This document shows, piece after piece, positions 48,862 to 58,766 of a DNA stretch of 64,000 nucleotides. The DNA comes from Streptomyces sclerotialus. Lineage in GTDB: Bacteria > Actinomycetota > Actinomycetes > Streptomycetales > Streptomycetaceae. The stretch covers positions 2,194,501 to 2,258,500 of the forward strand of contig NZ_JBFOHP010000002.1 of the NCBI RefSeq assembly GCF_040907265.1. Direction: 5' to 3'. The first letter of the stretch is position 1. The number at the start of each line of letters is the position of its first letter. The notes beneath the pieces are model-generated. The model saw nothing but the letters and a program-made list of their open reading frames with translations. It made no database searches and was not told the origin of the DNA. The translations under genes were made by a program, and so were the position numbers.

Positions 48862-50949
48862 GTGAGCACCAAGCCGACCACCACAGGTCTTGAGTGGACC
48901 GAAATGGACCAGCGGGCCGTCGATACCGTCCGCGTTCTGGCCGCAGACGCCGTGCAGAAGGTCGGTAACGGCCACCCGGGCACGGCCATGAGCCTCGCTC
49001 CTGCCGCCTACACCCTCTTTCAGAAGGTCATGCGGCACGACCCCGCCGACGCGGACTGGACCGGCCGTGACCGGTTCGTGCTGTCCGCCGGCCACTCGTC
49101 CCTGACCCTGTACATCCAGCTGTACCTGGCCGGTTTCGGCCTGGAGCTGGACGACCTGAAGGCCTTCCGCACCTGGGGCTCGAAGACCCCCGGCCACCCG
49201 GAGTACGGCCACACCGTGGGTGTGGAGACCACCACCGGCCCGCTGGGCCAGGGCGTGGCCAACGCGGTGGGCATGGCGATGGCCGCCCGGTACGAGCGTG
49301 GCCTGTTCGACCCCGAGGCGGCCGCCGGCACCTCGCCGTTCGACCACCACATCTACGTGATCGCCGGCGACGGCTGCCTCCAGGAGGGCATCTCGGCCGA
49401 GGCGTCCTCCATGGCCGGGCACCAGAAGCTCGGCAACCTGATCATGCTGTGGGACGACAACCACATCTCGATCGAGGGCGACACCGAGACCGCGATCTCC
49501 GAGGACACCGAGAAGCGGTACGAGGCGTACGGCTGGCACGTCCAGCGCGTCGAGCCCAAGGAGAACGGCGACCTCGACCCCGAGGCGCTGTACGCGGCGA
49601 TCGAGGCGGCCAAGGCCGTGACCGACCGCCCGTCCTTCATCGCGATGCGCTCGATCATCGCCTGGCCGGCCCCGAACGCCCAGAACACCGAGGCCGCGCA
49701 CGGCTCGGCGCTGGGCGCCGACGAGGTCGCCGCCACCAAGCGCGTCCTCGGCTTCGACCCCGAGAAGGACTTCGAGGTCGCCGACGAGGTCCTGGCGCAC
49801 ACCCGTGCGGCGCTGGACCGCGGCCGTGACGCCAAGGCCGAGTGGGAGAAGTCCTTCGGCGAGTGGCGCACCGCCAACCCCGAGCGTGCGGCCGAGTTCG
49901 ACCGCATCCGCGCGGGCGAGCTGCCGGCCGGCTGGGAGGAGCACCTGCCCTCCTTCGAGACCGGCAAGGCCGTGGCCACCCGTGCCGCGTCCGGCAAGAT
50001 CCTGCAGGCGCTGGGCGGTGTGATCCCCGAGCTGTGGGGCGGCTCCGCCGACCTCGCGGGCTCGAACAACACCACCATCGACAAGAACTCCTCGTTCCTG
50101 CCGGTGGGCAACACCCTGCCCGAGGCCGACCCGTACGGGCGTACGATTCACTTCGGTATCCGCGAGCACTCCATGGCCGCGGAGATGAACGGCATCGCGC
50201 TGCACGGCAACACCCGCATCTACGGCGGCACCTTCCTGGTGTTCTCCGACTACATGCGCAACGCCGTACGCCTGTCGGCCCTGATGCACCTGCCGGTCAC
50301 GTACGTGTGGACGCACGACTCGATCGGTCTGGGTGAGGACGGCCCGACCCACCAGCCGGTGGAGCACCTGGCCTCGCTGCGCGCCATCCCGGGCCTGAAC
50401 GTGGTCCGTCCGGCGGACGCCAACGAGACCGCGCTGGCCTGGCGCGAGGTCCTCAAGCGCTGGACCAAGGAGTTCGGCAAGGGCGCCCCGACCGGCTTCG
50501 CGCTGACCCGTCAGGGCGTGCCGACGTACGAGGCGAACGAGAACGTGGCCAAGGGCGGTTACGTCCTGTTCGACGCCGAGGGCGGCGAGCCCGAGGTCGT
50601 GCTGATCGCCACCGGCTCCGAGGTGCACCTCGCGGTCGAGGCGCGTGAGCAGCTGCAGGCCGCGGGCGTTCCGACGCGCGTCGTGTCGATGCCGTGCGTG
50701 GAGTGGTTCGAGGAGCAGGACCAGGCGTACAAGGACAGCGTGCTGCCGCCGGCCGTCAAGGCTCGCGTCGCCGTCGAGGCGGGCATCGGCCTGACCTGGC
50801 ACAAGTACGTGGGTGACGCCGGCCGCATCGTGTCGCTGGAGCACTTCGGCGCCTCCGCCGACGGCAAGGTCCTCTTCCGCGAGTTCGGCTTCACGCCCGA
50901 GAACGTGGCCGCCGCCGCGCGGGAATCGATCGACGCCGCCGCGCGCTGA
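48862..50949 (+). CDS. tkt: Transketolase
   Basis: A 695-residue thiamine-diphosphate enzyme that moves two-carbon units between sugar phosphates in the pentose-phosphate pathway. The ThDP motif [34 protein letters not shown] begins near residue 169; [14 protein letters not shown] at the N-terminus and the pyrimidine-domain [19 protein letters not shown] are present, as are [14 protein letters not shown] and [26 protein letters not shown] start; GAGGAG lies about 12 bases upstream with CAGG nearer. First gene of tkt-tal-zwf-opcA-pgl. Confidence 0.97.
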   Translation: MSTKPTTTGLEWTEMDQRAVDTVRVLAADAVQKVGNGHPGTAMSLAPAAYTLFQKVMRHDPADADWTGRDRFVLSAGHSSLTLYIQLYLAGFGLELDDLKAFRTWGSKTPGHPEYGHTVGVETTTGPLGQGVANAVGMAMAARYERGLFDPEAAAGTSPFDHHIYVIAGDGCLQEGISAEASSMAGHQKLGNLIMLWDDNHISIEGDTETAISEDTEKRYEAYGWHVQRVEPKENGDLDPEALYAAIEAAKAVTDRPSFIAMRSIIAWPAPNAQNTEAAHGSALGADEVAATKRVLGFDPEKDFEVADEVLAHTRAALDRGRDAKAEWEKSFGEWRTANPERAAEFDRIRAGELPAGWEEHLPSFETGKAVATRAASGKILQALGGVIPELWGGSADLAGSNNTTIDKNSSFLPVGNTLPEADPYGRTIHFGIREHSMAAEMNGIALHGNTRIYGGTFLVFSDYMRNAVRLSALMHLPVTYVWTHDSIGLGEDGPTHQPVEHLASLRAIPGLNVVRPADANETALAWREVLKRWTKEFGKGAPTGFALTRQGVPTYEANENVAKGGYVLFDAEGGEPEVVLIATGSEVHLAVEAREQLQAAGVPTRVVSMPCVEWFEEQDQAYKDSVLPPAVKARVAVEAGIGLTWHKYVGDAGRIVSLEHFGASADGKVLFREFGFTPENVAAAARESIDAAAR

Positions 50950-50983
50950 CGTCCATAGACGACAAGTAGGAGATGCAATTCCC

Positions 50984-52102
50984 ATGACAGACGCACTCAA
51001 GCGCCTTTCCGACGAAGGCGTTGCGATCTGGCTGGACGACCTGTCGCGCAAGCGCATCACGTCCGGCAACCTCGCCGAGCTGATCGACCAGAGCCACGTG
51101 GTGGGTGTCACCACCAACCCGTCGATCTTCCAGAAGGCGATCTCCTCCGGTGAGGGCTACGAGCAGCAGGTCTCCGACCTCGCGGCCCGCAAGGTCACCG
51201 TCGAGGAAGCCATCCGCATGATCACCACCGCGGACGTGCGGGACGCGGCCGACATCCTCCGTCCGGTCTTCGACGCCACCGACGGCCAGGACGGCCGGGT
51301 CTCCATCGAGGTCGACCCCCGTCTGGCGCACCACACGAAGGCGACCGTCGCCGAGGCCAAGCAGCTCGCCTGGCTGGTGGACCGCCCGAACACCCTCATC
51401 AAGATCCCGGCGACCAAGGCCGGTCTGCCCGCGATCACCGAGGTCATCGGCAAGGGCATCAGCGTCAACGTCACGCTGATCTTCTCGCTGGAGCGCTACC
51501 GCGAGGTCATGGACGCCTACCTGGCCGGCCTGGAGAAGGCCAAGGCCATGGGCCTGGAGCTGGACAAGATCCACTCCGTGGCGTCCTTCTTCGTGTCCCG
51601 CGTGGACACCGAGATCGACAAGCGCCTGGACGGCATCGGCACCGACGAGGCCAAGGCCCTCAAGGGCAAGTCGGCCCTCGCCAACGCCCGGCTGGCCTAC
51701 CAGGCGTACGAGGAGGTCTTCTCCTCGGACCGCTGGGCCGCCCTGGAGAAGGCCGGCGCCAACAAGCAGCGTCCGCTGTGGGCCTCCACCGGTGTGAAGG
51801 ACCCCGAGCTCAAGGACACGCTGTACGTCGAGCAGCTGGTCGCGCCGAACACGGTCAACACCATGCCGGAGGCCACCCTGGAGGCCACCGCCGACCACGG
51901 CGAGATCACGGGTGACACCGTGAGCGGCGGGTACCAGGAGGCGCAGGCCGACATCGACGCGCTCGCGAAGCTGGGCGTCTCGTACGACGAGGTCGTCCAG
52001 CTCCTGGAGGACGAGGGCGTCGACAAGTTCGAGTCGGCCTGGAACGACCTGCTCAAGTCGACCGAGGCGGAGCTGAAGCGCCTCGCTCCTTCGGAGGGCT
52101 GA
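50984..52102 (+). CDS. tal: Transaldolase
   Basis: A 372-residue transaldolase (type with a long C-terminus, common in actinobacteria) that moves three-carbon units between sugar phosphates. The Schiff-base lysine is in [15 protein letters not shown] near residue 139; [15 protein letters not shown] and [27 protein letters not shown] are conserved. ATG at 50984 with AGGAG about 11 bases upstream; an earlier ATG at 50973 opens only a four-codon frame. 34 bases after tkt. Confidence 0.96.
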   Translation: MTDALKRLSDEGVAIWLDDLSRKRITSGNLAELIDQSHVVGVTTNPSIFQKAISSGEGYEQQVSDLAARKVTVEEAIRMITTADVRDAADILRPVFDATDGQDGRVSIEVDPRLAHHTKATVAEAKQLAWLVDRPNTLIKIPATKAGLPAITEVIGKGISVNVTLIFSLERYREVMDAYLAGLEKAKAMGLELDKIHSVASFFVSRVDTEIDKRLDGIGTDEAKALKGKSALANARLAYQAYEEVFSSDRWAALEKAGANKQRPLWASTGVKDPELKDTLYVEQLVAPNTVNTMPEATLEATADHGEITGDTVSGGYQEAQADIDALAKLGVSYDEVVQLLEDEGVDKFESAWNDLLKSTEAELKRLAPSEG

Positions 52103-52107
52103 GACTC

Positions 52108-53631
52108 TTGTCAAGCAGCAATCCGCTGCGTGACGCCGCGGACCGACGGCTCCCGCGTATCGCGGGGCCGTCGGGCCTCGTCATCTTCGGCGTCACGGGC
52201 GATTTGTCACGTAAAAAGCTGATGCCTGCCGTTTACGACCTGGCCAATCGCGGCCTGCTGCCGCCGGGCTTCTCGCTCATCGGCTTCGCCCGCCGCGACT
52301 GGGAGAACGAGGACTTCGCCCAGGTCGTCCACGACGCGGTCAAGGAGCACTCGCGGACCCCGTTCCGCGAGGAGGTCTGGCAGCAGCTCAGCCAGGGCAT
52401 GCGCTTCGTCCAGGGCAACTTCGACGACGACCAGGCCTTCGAGACGCTCAAGAGCACGATCCAGGACCTGGACAAGGCCCAGGGCACCGGCGGCAACTTC
52501 GCCTTCTACCTGTCCGTGCCCCCCAAGTTCTTCCCCACCGTGGTCCAGCAGCTCAAGAACCACGGGCTGGCCGACCAGAAGGAAGGCTCCTGGCGCCGTG
52601 CGGTCATCGAGAAGCCCTTCGGCCACGACCTGGAGAGCGCTCGCGATCTCAACCGCATCGTCCACGAGGTCTTCCCGCCCGATTCGGTCTTCCGGATCGA
52701 CCACTACCTCGGCAAGGAGACGGTCCAGAACATCCTGGCGCTGCGCTTCGCCAACACGATGTTCGAGCCGCTGTGGAACCGCTCCTACGTGGACCACGTA
52801 CAGATCACGATGGCCGAGGACATCGGCATCGGCGGCCGGGCCGGCTACTACGACGGCATCGGCGCGGCCCGTGACGTGATCCAGAACCACCTGCTCCAGC
52901 TGCTCGCGCTGACCGCCATGGAGGAGCCCGCCTCCTTCGACGCGGACGCGCTGGTCGCGGAGAAGGCCAAGGTCCTCGGCGCGGTCCGGCTGCCCAAGGA
53001 CCTGGGCAAGGAGACGGTCCGCGCGCAGTACGCGGAAGGCTGGCAGGGCGGCGAGAAGGCCGTCGGCTACCTCCAGGAAGAGGGCATCGACCCCAAGTCG
53101 AAGACCGACACCTACGCCGCGGTCAAGCTGGGCATCGACAACCGCCGCTGGGCGGGCGTGCCCTTCTACCTGCGCACCGGCAAGCGCCTGGGCCGCCGCG
53201 TCACCGAGATCGCGGTCGTCTTCCAGCGCGCCCCGCACTCCCCCTTCGACCACACGGCCACCGAGGAGCTGGGGCAGAACGCCCTGGTCATCCGGGTGCA
53301 GCCGGACGAAGGCGTGACGGTGCGGTTCGGCTCGAAGGTCCCGGGCACCTCGATGGAGGTACGGGACGTCTCGATGGACTTCGCGTACGGCGAGTCCTTC
53401 ACGGAGTCCAGCCCCGAGGCGTACGAGCGCCTGATCCTGGACGTCCTCCTCGGAGACGCCAACCTCTTCCCGCGCACGGAGGAGGTCGAGCTGTCCTGGA
53501 AGATCCTCGACCCGATCGAGCAGTACTGGGACACGCACGGCAAGCCCGCGCAGTACCCGGCGGGTACCTGGGGACCCGTCGAGGCGGACGAAATGCTCGC
53601 ACGAGACGGACGGAGCTGGCGTCGGCCATGA
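52108..53631 (+). CDS. zwf: Glucose-6-phosphate 1-dehydrogenase
   Basis: A 507-residue enzyme that oxidises glucose-6-phosphate to the lactone and makes NADPH. The NADP fingerprint VIFGVTGDLSRKKLMPAVYDL, the substrate motif RIDHYLGKETVQN near residue 196 and the C-terminal PFYLRTGKRLGRRVTEI are intact. The start is TTG at 52108, with GGAGGG overlapping the tal stop nine bases upstream. The stop overlaps opcA as ATGA. Confidence 0.97.
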   Translation: MSSSNPLRDAADRRLPRIAGPSGLVIFGVTGDLSRKKLMPAVYDLANRGLLPPGFSLIGFARRDWENEDFAQVVHDAVKEHSRTPFREEVWQQLSQGMRFVQGNFDDDQAFETLKSTIQDLDKAQGTGGNFAFYLSVPPKFFPTVVQQLKNHGLADQKEGSWRRAVIEKPFGHDLESARDLNRIVHEVFPPDSVFRIDHYLGKETVQNILALRFANTMFEPLWNRSYVDHVQITMAEDIGIGGRAGYYDGIGAARDVIQNHLLQLLALTAMEEPASFDADALVAEKAKVLGAVRLPKDLGKETVRAQYAEGWQGGEKAVGYLQEEGIDPKSKTDTYAAVKLGIDNRRWAGVPFYLRTGKRLGRRVTEIAVVFQRAPHSPFDHTATEELGQNALVIRVQPDEGVTVRFGSKVPGTSMEVRDVSMDFAYGESFTESSPEAYERLILDVLLGDANLFPRTEEVELSWKILDPIEQYWDTHGKPAQYPAGTWGPVEADEMLARDGRSWRRP

Positions 53632-54692
53632 AGATCGACCTCACCGAAACCACGGCCAGCAAGATCAACAAGGCGCTGGTCCAGGGCCGCCGTGCCATCG
53701 GCACCCCGGCCGTGGGCATGGTGCTCACCCTCGTCATCGTCACCGACGAGGAGAACGCCTACGACGCCCTCAAGGCCGCCAACGAGGCCTCCCGCGAGCA
53801 CCCCTCGCGCACCCTGGTCGTCATCAAGCGCGTCAGCCGCTCGCCGCGGGGCCGCGCCCAGGCCCGCCTCGACGCCGAGGTACGGGTCGGCGCGGACGCC
53901 GGCACCGGCGAGACGGTCGTGCTGCGGCTGTACGGCGAGGCCATCAACCACGCCCAGTCGGTCGTGCTGCCGCTGCTGCTGCCGGACGCCCCCGTGGTGG
54001 TCTGGTGGCCCGTCGGCGGCCCGACGAACCCGGCGGCCGACCCGCTCGGCGCGCTGGCCCAGCGCCGCGTCACCGACACCTACGCCGCCGAGCAGCCCGT
54101 CCAGGAGCTGACCGCGCGCGCCGAGGCCTACACCCCCGGCGACACCGACCTGGCCTGGACCCGCATCACGCCCTGGCGTTCGATGCTGGCCGCCGCGCTC
54201 GACCAGCAGCCGAGCGAGGTCACCTCGGTCACGGTCGAGGGCGAGGAGTACAACCCCAGCTGCGAGCTGCTCGCCATGTGGCTCGCCGACCGGCTGCACG
54301 TCCCCGTCCAGCGGACGCTCTCCGCGGGCCCCGGCCTGACGGCCGTCCGGATGGAGACCAAGAACGGTCCGATCGTGCTGGACCGTGCGGACGGCGCGAT
54401 GGCCACCCTGTGCATGACCGGCCAGCCGGACCGCTCGGTGGCGCTGCAGCGGCGGGAGACCGCCGAGCTGCTCGCCGAGGAGCTGCGCCGGCTGGACCCG
54501 GACGACACCTACGCGTCCGCGCTGAAGTTCGGCGTGGAGCGGCTGGGCGAGTACAAGGAAGGGCTCCCGGGCGAATCGGCGAAGACCGCCGAGGACGCCG
54601 AGCGGGAGGCCGAGGCGCAGTCCGCCGAGGACGCCCCCAAGGGCAAGGCCGCGGCGAAGAAGACGCCGGCGAAGAAGGCGGCCGCCAAGTGA
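53628..54692 (+). CDS. opcA: Glucose-6-phosphate dehydrogenase assembly protein OpcA
   Basis: OpcA is needed for full activity of G6PDH in cyanobacteria and actinobacteria. The 354-residue protein shows MKIDLTETTASKINKALVQGRRAIG at the start, MVLTLVIVTDEENAYDALKAANEASREHPSRTLVVIK and DAPVVVWWPVGGPTNPAADPLG. The last 30 residues are a Lys/Ala repeat (KGKAAAKKTPAKKAAAK) that is likely disordered. It overlaps zwf (ATGA) and pgl (GTGA). Confidence 0.95.
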   Translation: MKIDLTETTASKINKALVQGRRAIGTPAVGMVLTLVIVTDEENAYDALKAANEASREHPSRTLVVIKRVSRSPRGRAQARLDAEVRVGADAGTGETVVLRLYGEAINHAQSVVLPLLLPDAPVVVWWPVGGPTNPAADPLGALAQRRVTDTYAAEQPVQELTARAEAYTPGDTDLAWTRITPWRSMLAAALDQQPSEVTSVTVEGEEYNPSCELLAMWLADRLHVPVQRTLSAGPGLTAVRMETKNGPIVLDRADGAMATLCMTGQPDRSVALQRRETAELLAEELRRLDPDDTYASALKFGVERLGEYKEGLPGESAKTAEDAEREAEAQSAEDAPKGKAAAKKTPAKKAAAK

Positions 54693-55471
54693 GCGCGCCG
54701 CAGGTCGTCGTCCACCGCGACAAGGAGCTGATGGCCAAGGCGGCGGCGGCCCGGCTGATCACGAAGATCGTGGACGCCCAGGCCGCGCGTGGCTCGGCCT
54801 CCGTCGTCCTGACGGGCGGCCGCAACGGCAACGGGCTGCTCGCGGCCCTCGCCGAGGCGCCGGCCCGGGACGCGGTGGACTGGTCCCGGCTGGACCTGTG
54901 GTGGGGCGACGAGCGGTTCCTGCCCGAGGGCGACCCGGAGCGCAACCACACCCAGGCCCGCGAGGCGCTGCTGGACGGCGTCCCGCTGGACCCGGCGCGG
55001 GTGCACGTGATGCCGCCGTCCGACGGCGGGTACGGCAACGACGCGGACGCCGCGGCCGAGGCGTACGCCGCCGACCTGGCCGCCGCTGCCGGGCCTGAGG
55101 ACCACGGCCCGGTCCCGTCCTTCGACGTCCTCCTCCTGGGCGTCGGCCCGGACACCCACGTCGCCTCGCTCTTCCCCGAGCACCCGGCGGCGCGGGAGAC
55201 CGAGCGGACGGTGGTCGGCGTGCACGGCGCGCCCAAGCCGCCGCCCACCCGGATCTCGCTGACCCTGCCCGCCATCCGGGCGGCGCGGGAGGTCTGGCTG
55301 CTCGCGGCGGGCGAGGACAAGGCGAACGCGGCCGCGATGGCCCTGTCCGGTGCCGGTGAGATACAGGCACCGGCGGCGGGCGCGTACGGCCGCAGCCGTA
55401 CGCTCTGGCTGCTGGACGAGGCGGCCGCCTCCCAGCTGCCGCGCGGGCTGTACCCGCCGGCCTCGGCCTGA
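54689..55471 (+). CDS. pgl: 6-phosphogluconolactonase
   Basis: A 260-residue lactonase that hydrolyses the product of Zwf. GRNGNGLLAALAEAP, DWSRLDLWWGDERFLPEGDPERN and DVLLLGVGPDTHVASLFPEHPA are the active-site motifs, and TRISLTLPAIRAAREVWLLAAGEDK follows. GTG start overlaps the opcA stop as GTGA. Last gene of the operon; a 19-bp perfect hairpin follows. Confidence 0.96.
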   Translation: MSAPQVVVHRDKELMAKAAAARLITKIVDAQAARGSASVVLTGGRNGNGLLAALAEAPARDAVDWSRLDLWWGDERFLPEGDPERNHTQAREALLDGVPLDPARVHVMPPSDGGYGNDADAAAEAYAADLAAAAGPEDHGPVPSFDVLLLGVGPDTHVASLFPEHPAARETERTVVGVHGAPKPPPTRISLTLPAIRAAREVWLLAAGEDKANAAAMALSGAGEIQAPAAGAYGRSRTLWLLDEAAASQLPRGLYPPASA

Positions 55472-55490
55472 GCCCGCACGGCCGTATCTG

Positions 55491-55533
55491 CGCGAGGGGC
55501 CCCGCACCGGACGACGGTGCGGGGCCCCTCGCG
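55491..55533. terminator. Perfect 19-bp terminator hairpin after pgl
   Basis: CGCGAGGGGCCCCGCACCG pairs exactly with CGGTGCGGGGCCCCTCGCG around GACGA. Shared by convergent genes. Confidence 0.9.
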
Positions 55534-55546
55534 TCGCGGGACGCGG

Positions 55547-56503
55547 CTACGCGTAGGGATTCCCACCGTCATGCGGATGTCCGCCCGGGTACGGGTGGTT
55601 CCCGCCCGGGTACGGGTGGTTCCCGCCCGCATACGGGTTTCCGTACGGCTGTCCGTACCCGCTCCCGTACGGCTGTCCGTACCCGTTCCCGTACGGCTGT
55701 CCGTACCCGTTGCCGTACGGGTTCGCGGCGGGATCCTGCCGCGGCGGCGGATGGGCGGCGCGGTGCCGCACTCCGGGATGGTCCCGCAGCCGGATGCCGT
55801 GGAAGCGCCGCACCCGGCGCATTTCCAGCAGGGCAATCGCGGTGACCAGGACGGGGGCGCCCAGGATGAAGACGGTGCCCAGCCGGGCTCCGAGACCGTG
55901 CAGATCGCCGGTGGCCAGGTCGGGAAGCGCCATCAGCCAGGAGGTGACGGCAGCCAGGACCGGCGGCAGGCACCGGTGGACGGCACCGGTGCCGAAGAAG
56001 TTGCCGTTGACCCGCAGGGCGGCCTGGACGACGAAGCCCCACAGCCAGAGCACCACCGGAAGGAGCACCAGCACCCCGCCCTGCCTCGTGAAGTACCAGA
56101 ACAGCAGGGCCGTTCCGACCAGCGTCCCGACGAACCCCACCAGCAGCTTCAGGCAGCCGAGGAGAGTGCGCCGCAAGGGCCGCAACGGTCCGCCGCGGCG
56201 CCAGACGAGCAGCATCACGCCGACCGTCAACGGAGTGCTGACGAGCAGGACCAGACCGGCGACCGCGATGTTCTCCAGGACCTGGCTGACGTCGAAGTCG
56301 TGGGCCACGAACGTGTAGACCCCGAACGACACGACCATGCCGGCGAGGACGCGGACGCGCTTGAGCCGCTCCACGGCCGGGTCGTCCGCCTCCGGGACCC
56401 ACTCGGGGTGGAAGAGCCGCCATGCCGCGTGCTTGGGATCGAGCATCCCCCACCGGGACCGGTATCTTCCGCTCTCCCAGCCCCACAGCCAACGCCACAG
56501 CAT
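55547..56503 (-). CDS. Membrane protein with Gly/Tyr/Pro/Asn repeat tail
   Basis: A 318-residue protein that I do not recognise. The N-terminal region (WRWLWGWESGRYRSRWGMLDP) is followed by four or five hydrophobic segments (VLAGMVVSFGVYTFVAH, IAVAGLVLLVSTPLTVGVMLLVW, KLLVGFVGTLVGTALLFWYFT, VLVLLPVVLWLWGFVVQ, LGTVFILGAPVLVTAIALLEM). The last 60 residues are low-complexity repeats: NPYGNGYGQPYG-type octapeptides, then GGNHPYP heptapeptides, encoded by near-identical DNA repeats. Similar PYG tails occur in cell-surface or sheath-forming proteins, but nothing links it to one here. ATG with GGGGGA seven bases upstream. Confidence 0.78.
   Translation of the reverse strand: MLWRWLWGWESGRYRSRWGMLDPKHAAWRLFHPEWVPEADDPAVERLKRVRVLAGMVVSFGVYTFVAHDFDVSQVLENIAVAGLVLLVSTPLTVGVMLLVWRRGGPLRPLRRTLLGCLKLLVGFVGTLVGTALLFWYFTRQGGVLVLLPVVLWLWGFVVQAALRVNGNFFGTGAVHRCLPPVLAAVTSWLMALPDLATGDLHGLGARLGTVFILGAPVLVTAIALLEMRRVRRFHGIRLRDHPGVRHRAAHPPPRQDPAANPYGNGYGQPYGNGYGQPYGSGYGQPYGNPYAGGNHPYPGGNHPYPGGHPHDGGNPYA
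55587..55721 (-). repeat. Coding repeats of the membrane-protein tail
   Basis: Two identical 21-base units at 55587-55607 and 55608-55628, then three 24-base units at 55642-55665, 55666-55689 and 55690-55713 (differing at one or two bases) plus a partial. They encode GGNHPYP and GYGQPYGN repeats. Confidence 0.88.
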
Positions 56504-56574
56504 AAGCGCATCCCCCGGACGAACGCGGTATCAATGATCGTCCAGGGGATCCTAGCCGGGCCGCGCTCAGCGGG

Positions 56575-56832
56575 TCACGACTGCCGCTCCCGCTCCTGGC
56601 GCACCATGGCGTTGGCCAGGCGCGCCGGGTCCTGGAGGTCACCCACGGCCACACCGTCGACGTCCTCGTCGAGGGTGTTGTACGGGCCGAGGCCGGCCTC
56701 CTTGTCGCCTTGCTCCGCTTCGAGGTGCCGGGCGGCCACCTCCTGCTGCTTGGCCGCCGGCTGGTCCACCAGCCACTGGCGGTTCTCCGGGGTCAGCAGG
56801 TTCAGAAAGCTCGTGAGCGCGTCCTCGTGCAC
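56575..56832 (-). CDS. Small hypothetical protein coupled to pgi
   Basis: An 85-residue protein starting six bases after the pgi stop, using GTG (HEDALTSFLNLLTPENRQWLVDQPAAKQQEVAARHLEAEQ). The middle is helical; the end (VDGVAVGDLQDPARLANAMVRQERERQS) is charged. No motif or family is recognised. No clear ribosome binding site, so translation may depend on pgi. It is small but its codon use matches its neighbours. Confidence 0.65.
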   Translation of the reverse strand: MHEDALTSFLNLLTPENRQWLVDQPAAKQQEVAARHLEAEQGDKEAGLGPYNTLDEDVDGVAVGDLQDPARLANAMVRQERERQS

Positions 56833-56837
56833 CGGGA

Positions 56838-58499
56838 TCAGCGCCCCCGCATCGTGCGGTAGGTGGCCACCAGCGACTTCGTCGAGGCGTCCAGCCCTTC
56901 GACCTCGGCGCCCTCGGTCAGCGCCGGCTCGACGCGCTTGGCGAGCACCTTGCCCAGCTCGACGCCCCACTGGTCGAAGGAGTCGATGTTCCAGACGGCG
57001 CCCTGGACGAACACCTTGTGCTCGTAGAGGGCGATCAGCTGGCCCAGCACGGAGGGGGTGAGCTCCTTGGCCAGGATGGTCGTGGAGGGGCGGTTGCCCT
57101 TGAAGGTCTTGTGCGTCACCAGCTCCTCCGGCACGCCCTCGGCACGCACCTCCTCCGGCGTCTTGCCGAAGGCCAGCGCCTGGCCCTGCGCGAAGAGGTT
57201 GGCCATCAGCAGGTCGTGCTGGGCGACCAGGCCGGACTGGAGGTCCTCCACCGGGTTCGCGAAGCCGATGAAGTCGGCCGGGATCATCTTCGTGCCCTGG
57301 TGCAGCAGCTGGTAGTACGCGTGCTGGCCGTTGGTGCCGGGCGTGCCCCACACCACCGGGCCCGTCTGCCAGCTGACCTCCTGGCCGTCGCGGCCCACGT
57401 ACTTGCCGTTGGACTCCATGTCCAGCTGCTGGAGGTAGGCCGTGAACTTCGAGAGGTAGTGGCTGTACGGCAGCACCGCGTGCGACTGCGCGTCCCAGAA
57501 GTTGCCGTACCAGACGCCCAGCAGGCCGAGCAGCAGCGGCGCGTTCTCCTCGGGCGGCGCGCACCGGAAGTGCTCGTCGACCAGGTGGAAGCCGGCCAGC
57601 ATCTCGCGGAAGTGCGCCGGGCCGATCGCGATCATCAGCGACAGGCCGATGGCGGAGTCGTAGGAGTAACGGCCGCCGACCCAGTCCCAGAACTCGAACA
57701 TGTTGGCCGTGTCGATGCCGAACTCGGCGACCTTCTCGGCGTTGGTGGACAGCGCCACGAAGTGCTTGGCCACCGCCTCGTCACCGGCGCCCAGGCCGCT
57801 CAGCAGCCAGTCGCGGGCCGACTTCGCGTTGGTGATCGTCTCGATGGTGGTGAAGGTCTTCGAGGCGATGATGAAGAGCGTCTCGGCCGGGTCCAGGTCG
57901 CGCACGGCCTCGTGCAGGTCCGCGCCGTCGACGTTGGAGACGAACCGGAACTGCATGTCGCGGTCGGTGTAGGAGCGCAGCGCCTCGTACGCCATCGCCG
58001 GGCCCAGGTCGGAGCCGCCGATGCCGACGTTGACGACGTTCTTGATGCGCTTGCCGGTGTGGCCCTTCCAGTCGCCGGAGCGGATCCGGTCGGTGAACAC
58101 CTGCATCTTGCGCAGGACGGCGTGCACGGCGGGGACGACGTTCTCGCCGTCGACCTTGACGACCGCCGACTCCGGCGCACGCAGCGCGGTGTGCAGCACC
58201 GCGCGGTTCTCCGTGATATTGATCTTCTCGCCGCGGAACATCGCGTCCCGCAGCTCGGTGACCTTCGTCGCCGCGGCCAGCTCGCGCAGCAGGCGCAGCG
58301 TCTCGTCGGTCACCAGGTGCTTGGAGTAGTCCAGGTGCAGGTCGCCGACCTGGAGCGTGTACCGCTCCGCCCGGCCGGGGTCCTGCTCGAACAGCTCGCG
58401 CAGATGCGTGCTCGCGAGTTGTTCGCGGTGCTTCCCCAGGGCCGCCCACTCGGACGTCTGGTCGAGCCTGCTGCGGCCATCTGCGTTCATCTCGGACAT
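56838..58499 (-). CDS. pgi: Glucose-6-phosphate isomerase
   Basis: A 553-residue PGI that interconverts glucose- and fructose-6-phosphate. Motifs: [87 protein letters not shown] with catalytic residues, and the late [17 protein letters not shown] at 58499 has GAAGG three bases upstream; the ATG at 58490 (giving 550 residues) is an alternative. A small gene follows at once. It stands opposite to the pentose-phosphate operon. Confidence 0.96.
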   Translation of the reverse strand: MSEMNADGRSRLDQTSEWAALGKHREQLASTHLRELFEQDPGRAERYTLQVGDLHLDYSKHLVTDETLRLLRELAAATKVTELRDAMFRGEKINITENRAVLHTALRAPESAVVKVDGENVVPAVHAVLRKMQVFTDRIRSGDWKGHTGKRIKNVVNVGIGGSDLGPAMAYEALRSYTDRDMQFRFVSNVDGADLHEAVRDLDPAETLFIIASKTFTTIETITNAKSARDWLLSGLGAGDEAVAKHFVALSTNAEKVAEFGIDTANMFEFWDWVGGRYSYDSAIGLSLMIAIGPAHFREMLAGFHLVDEHFRCAPPEENAPLLLGLLGVWYGNFWDAQSHAVLPYSHYLSKFTAYLQQLDMESNGKYVGRDGQEVSWQTGPVVWGTPGTNGQHAYYQLLHQGTKMIPADFIGFANPVEDLQSGLVAQHDLLMANLFAQGQALAFGKTPEEVRAEGVPEELVTHKTFKGNRPSTTILAKELTPSVLGQLIALYEHKVFVQGAVWNIDSFDQWGVELGKVLAKRVEPALTEGAEVEGLDASTKSLVATYRTMRGR

Positions 58500-58553
58500 C
58501 AGCCTTCTTTGGTCTCGTATCGGCCCCGCCACCCTCCAACCTAATTGATCAGG

Positions 58554-58610
58554 GGGCGATGGGGGCACCTCCCACTCGAGCGAAGCCGAGAGTGGGGAGA
58601 GATGTCGCCC
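58554..58610. repeat. Imperfect long hairpin, common Streptomyces-type intergenic repeat
   Basis: GGGCGAT ... CTCCCACTC-N10-GAG-AGTGGGGAG ... ATGTCGCCC forms a long dyad just upstream of pgi (leader region) with CTCGAGCGAAGCCGAGAG in its middle. I recall this GAGCGAAGCCGAGAG-type element as common in Streptomyces intergenic DNA. Confidence 0.5.
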
Positions 58611-58682
58611 GCCGTCGAACGGCTGACACCCGTGTGTCCGTACCGGATTCACCTGCGAGGCCACTCGAACAGCGCAACGCGG

Positions 58683-58722
58683 CCGGCCCGGCAGGAAGGC
58701 CGAAACCTTCCGGCCGGGCCGG
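58683..58722 (-). terminator. Terminator of the RbpA-family gene
   Basis: CCGGCCCGG-CA-GGAAGG pairs with CCTTCC-GG-CCGGGCCGG around a six-base loop (15 pairs, one 2x2 internal loop), downstream of the minus-strand gene ending at 58767. Confidence 0.8.
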
Positions 58723-58766
58723 TGCACTCTTCATGTTCCGTCAGTAGCGCTGCGGAGGAGGAGTCG

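Noticed and set aside
48564..48893. Open frame of 109 codons before tkt
   Set aside because: No ribosome binding site, overlaps the tkt start in another frame, and amino-acid composition is not typical of the neighbouring genes. It is probably chance.
50973..50987. Four-codon upstream frame overlapping tal
   Set aside because: ATG is directly against AGGAG (no spacing) and the frame ends in the tal start. It is more likely part of the tal leader.
56575..57564. Apparent frameshifted second copy of PGI on the minus strand
   Set aside because: Only its last 85 codons look like a real gene. The rest is the pgi sequence read in another frame, and pgi itself is intact.
57018..58544. Long plus-strand frame across pgi
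   Set aside because: A long shadow frame caused by GC bias; the minus strand encodes an intact PGI with all motifs.
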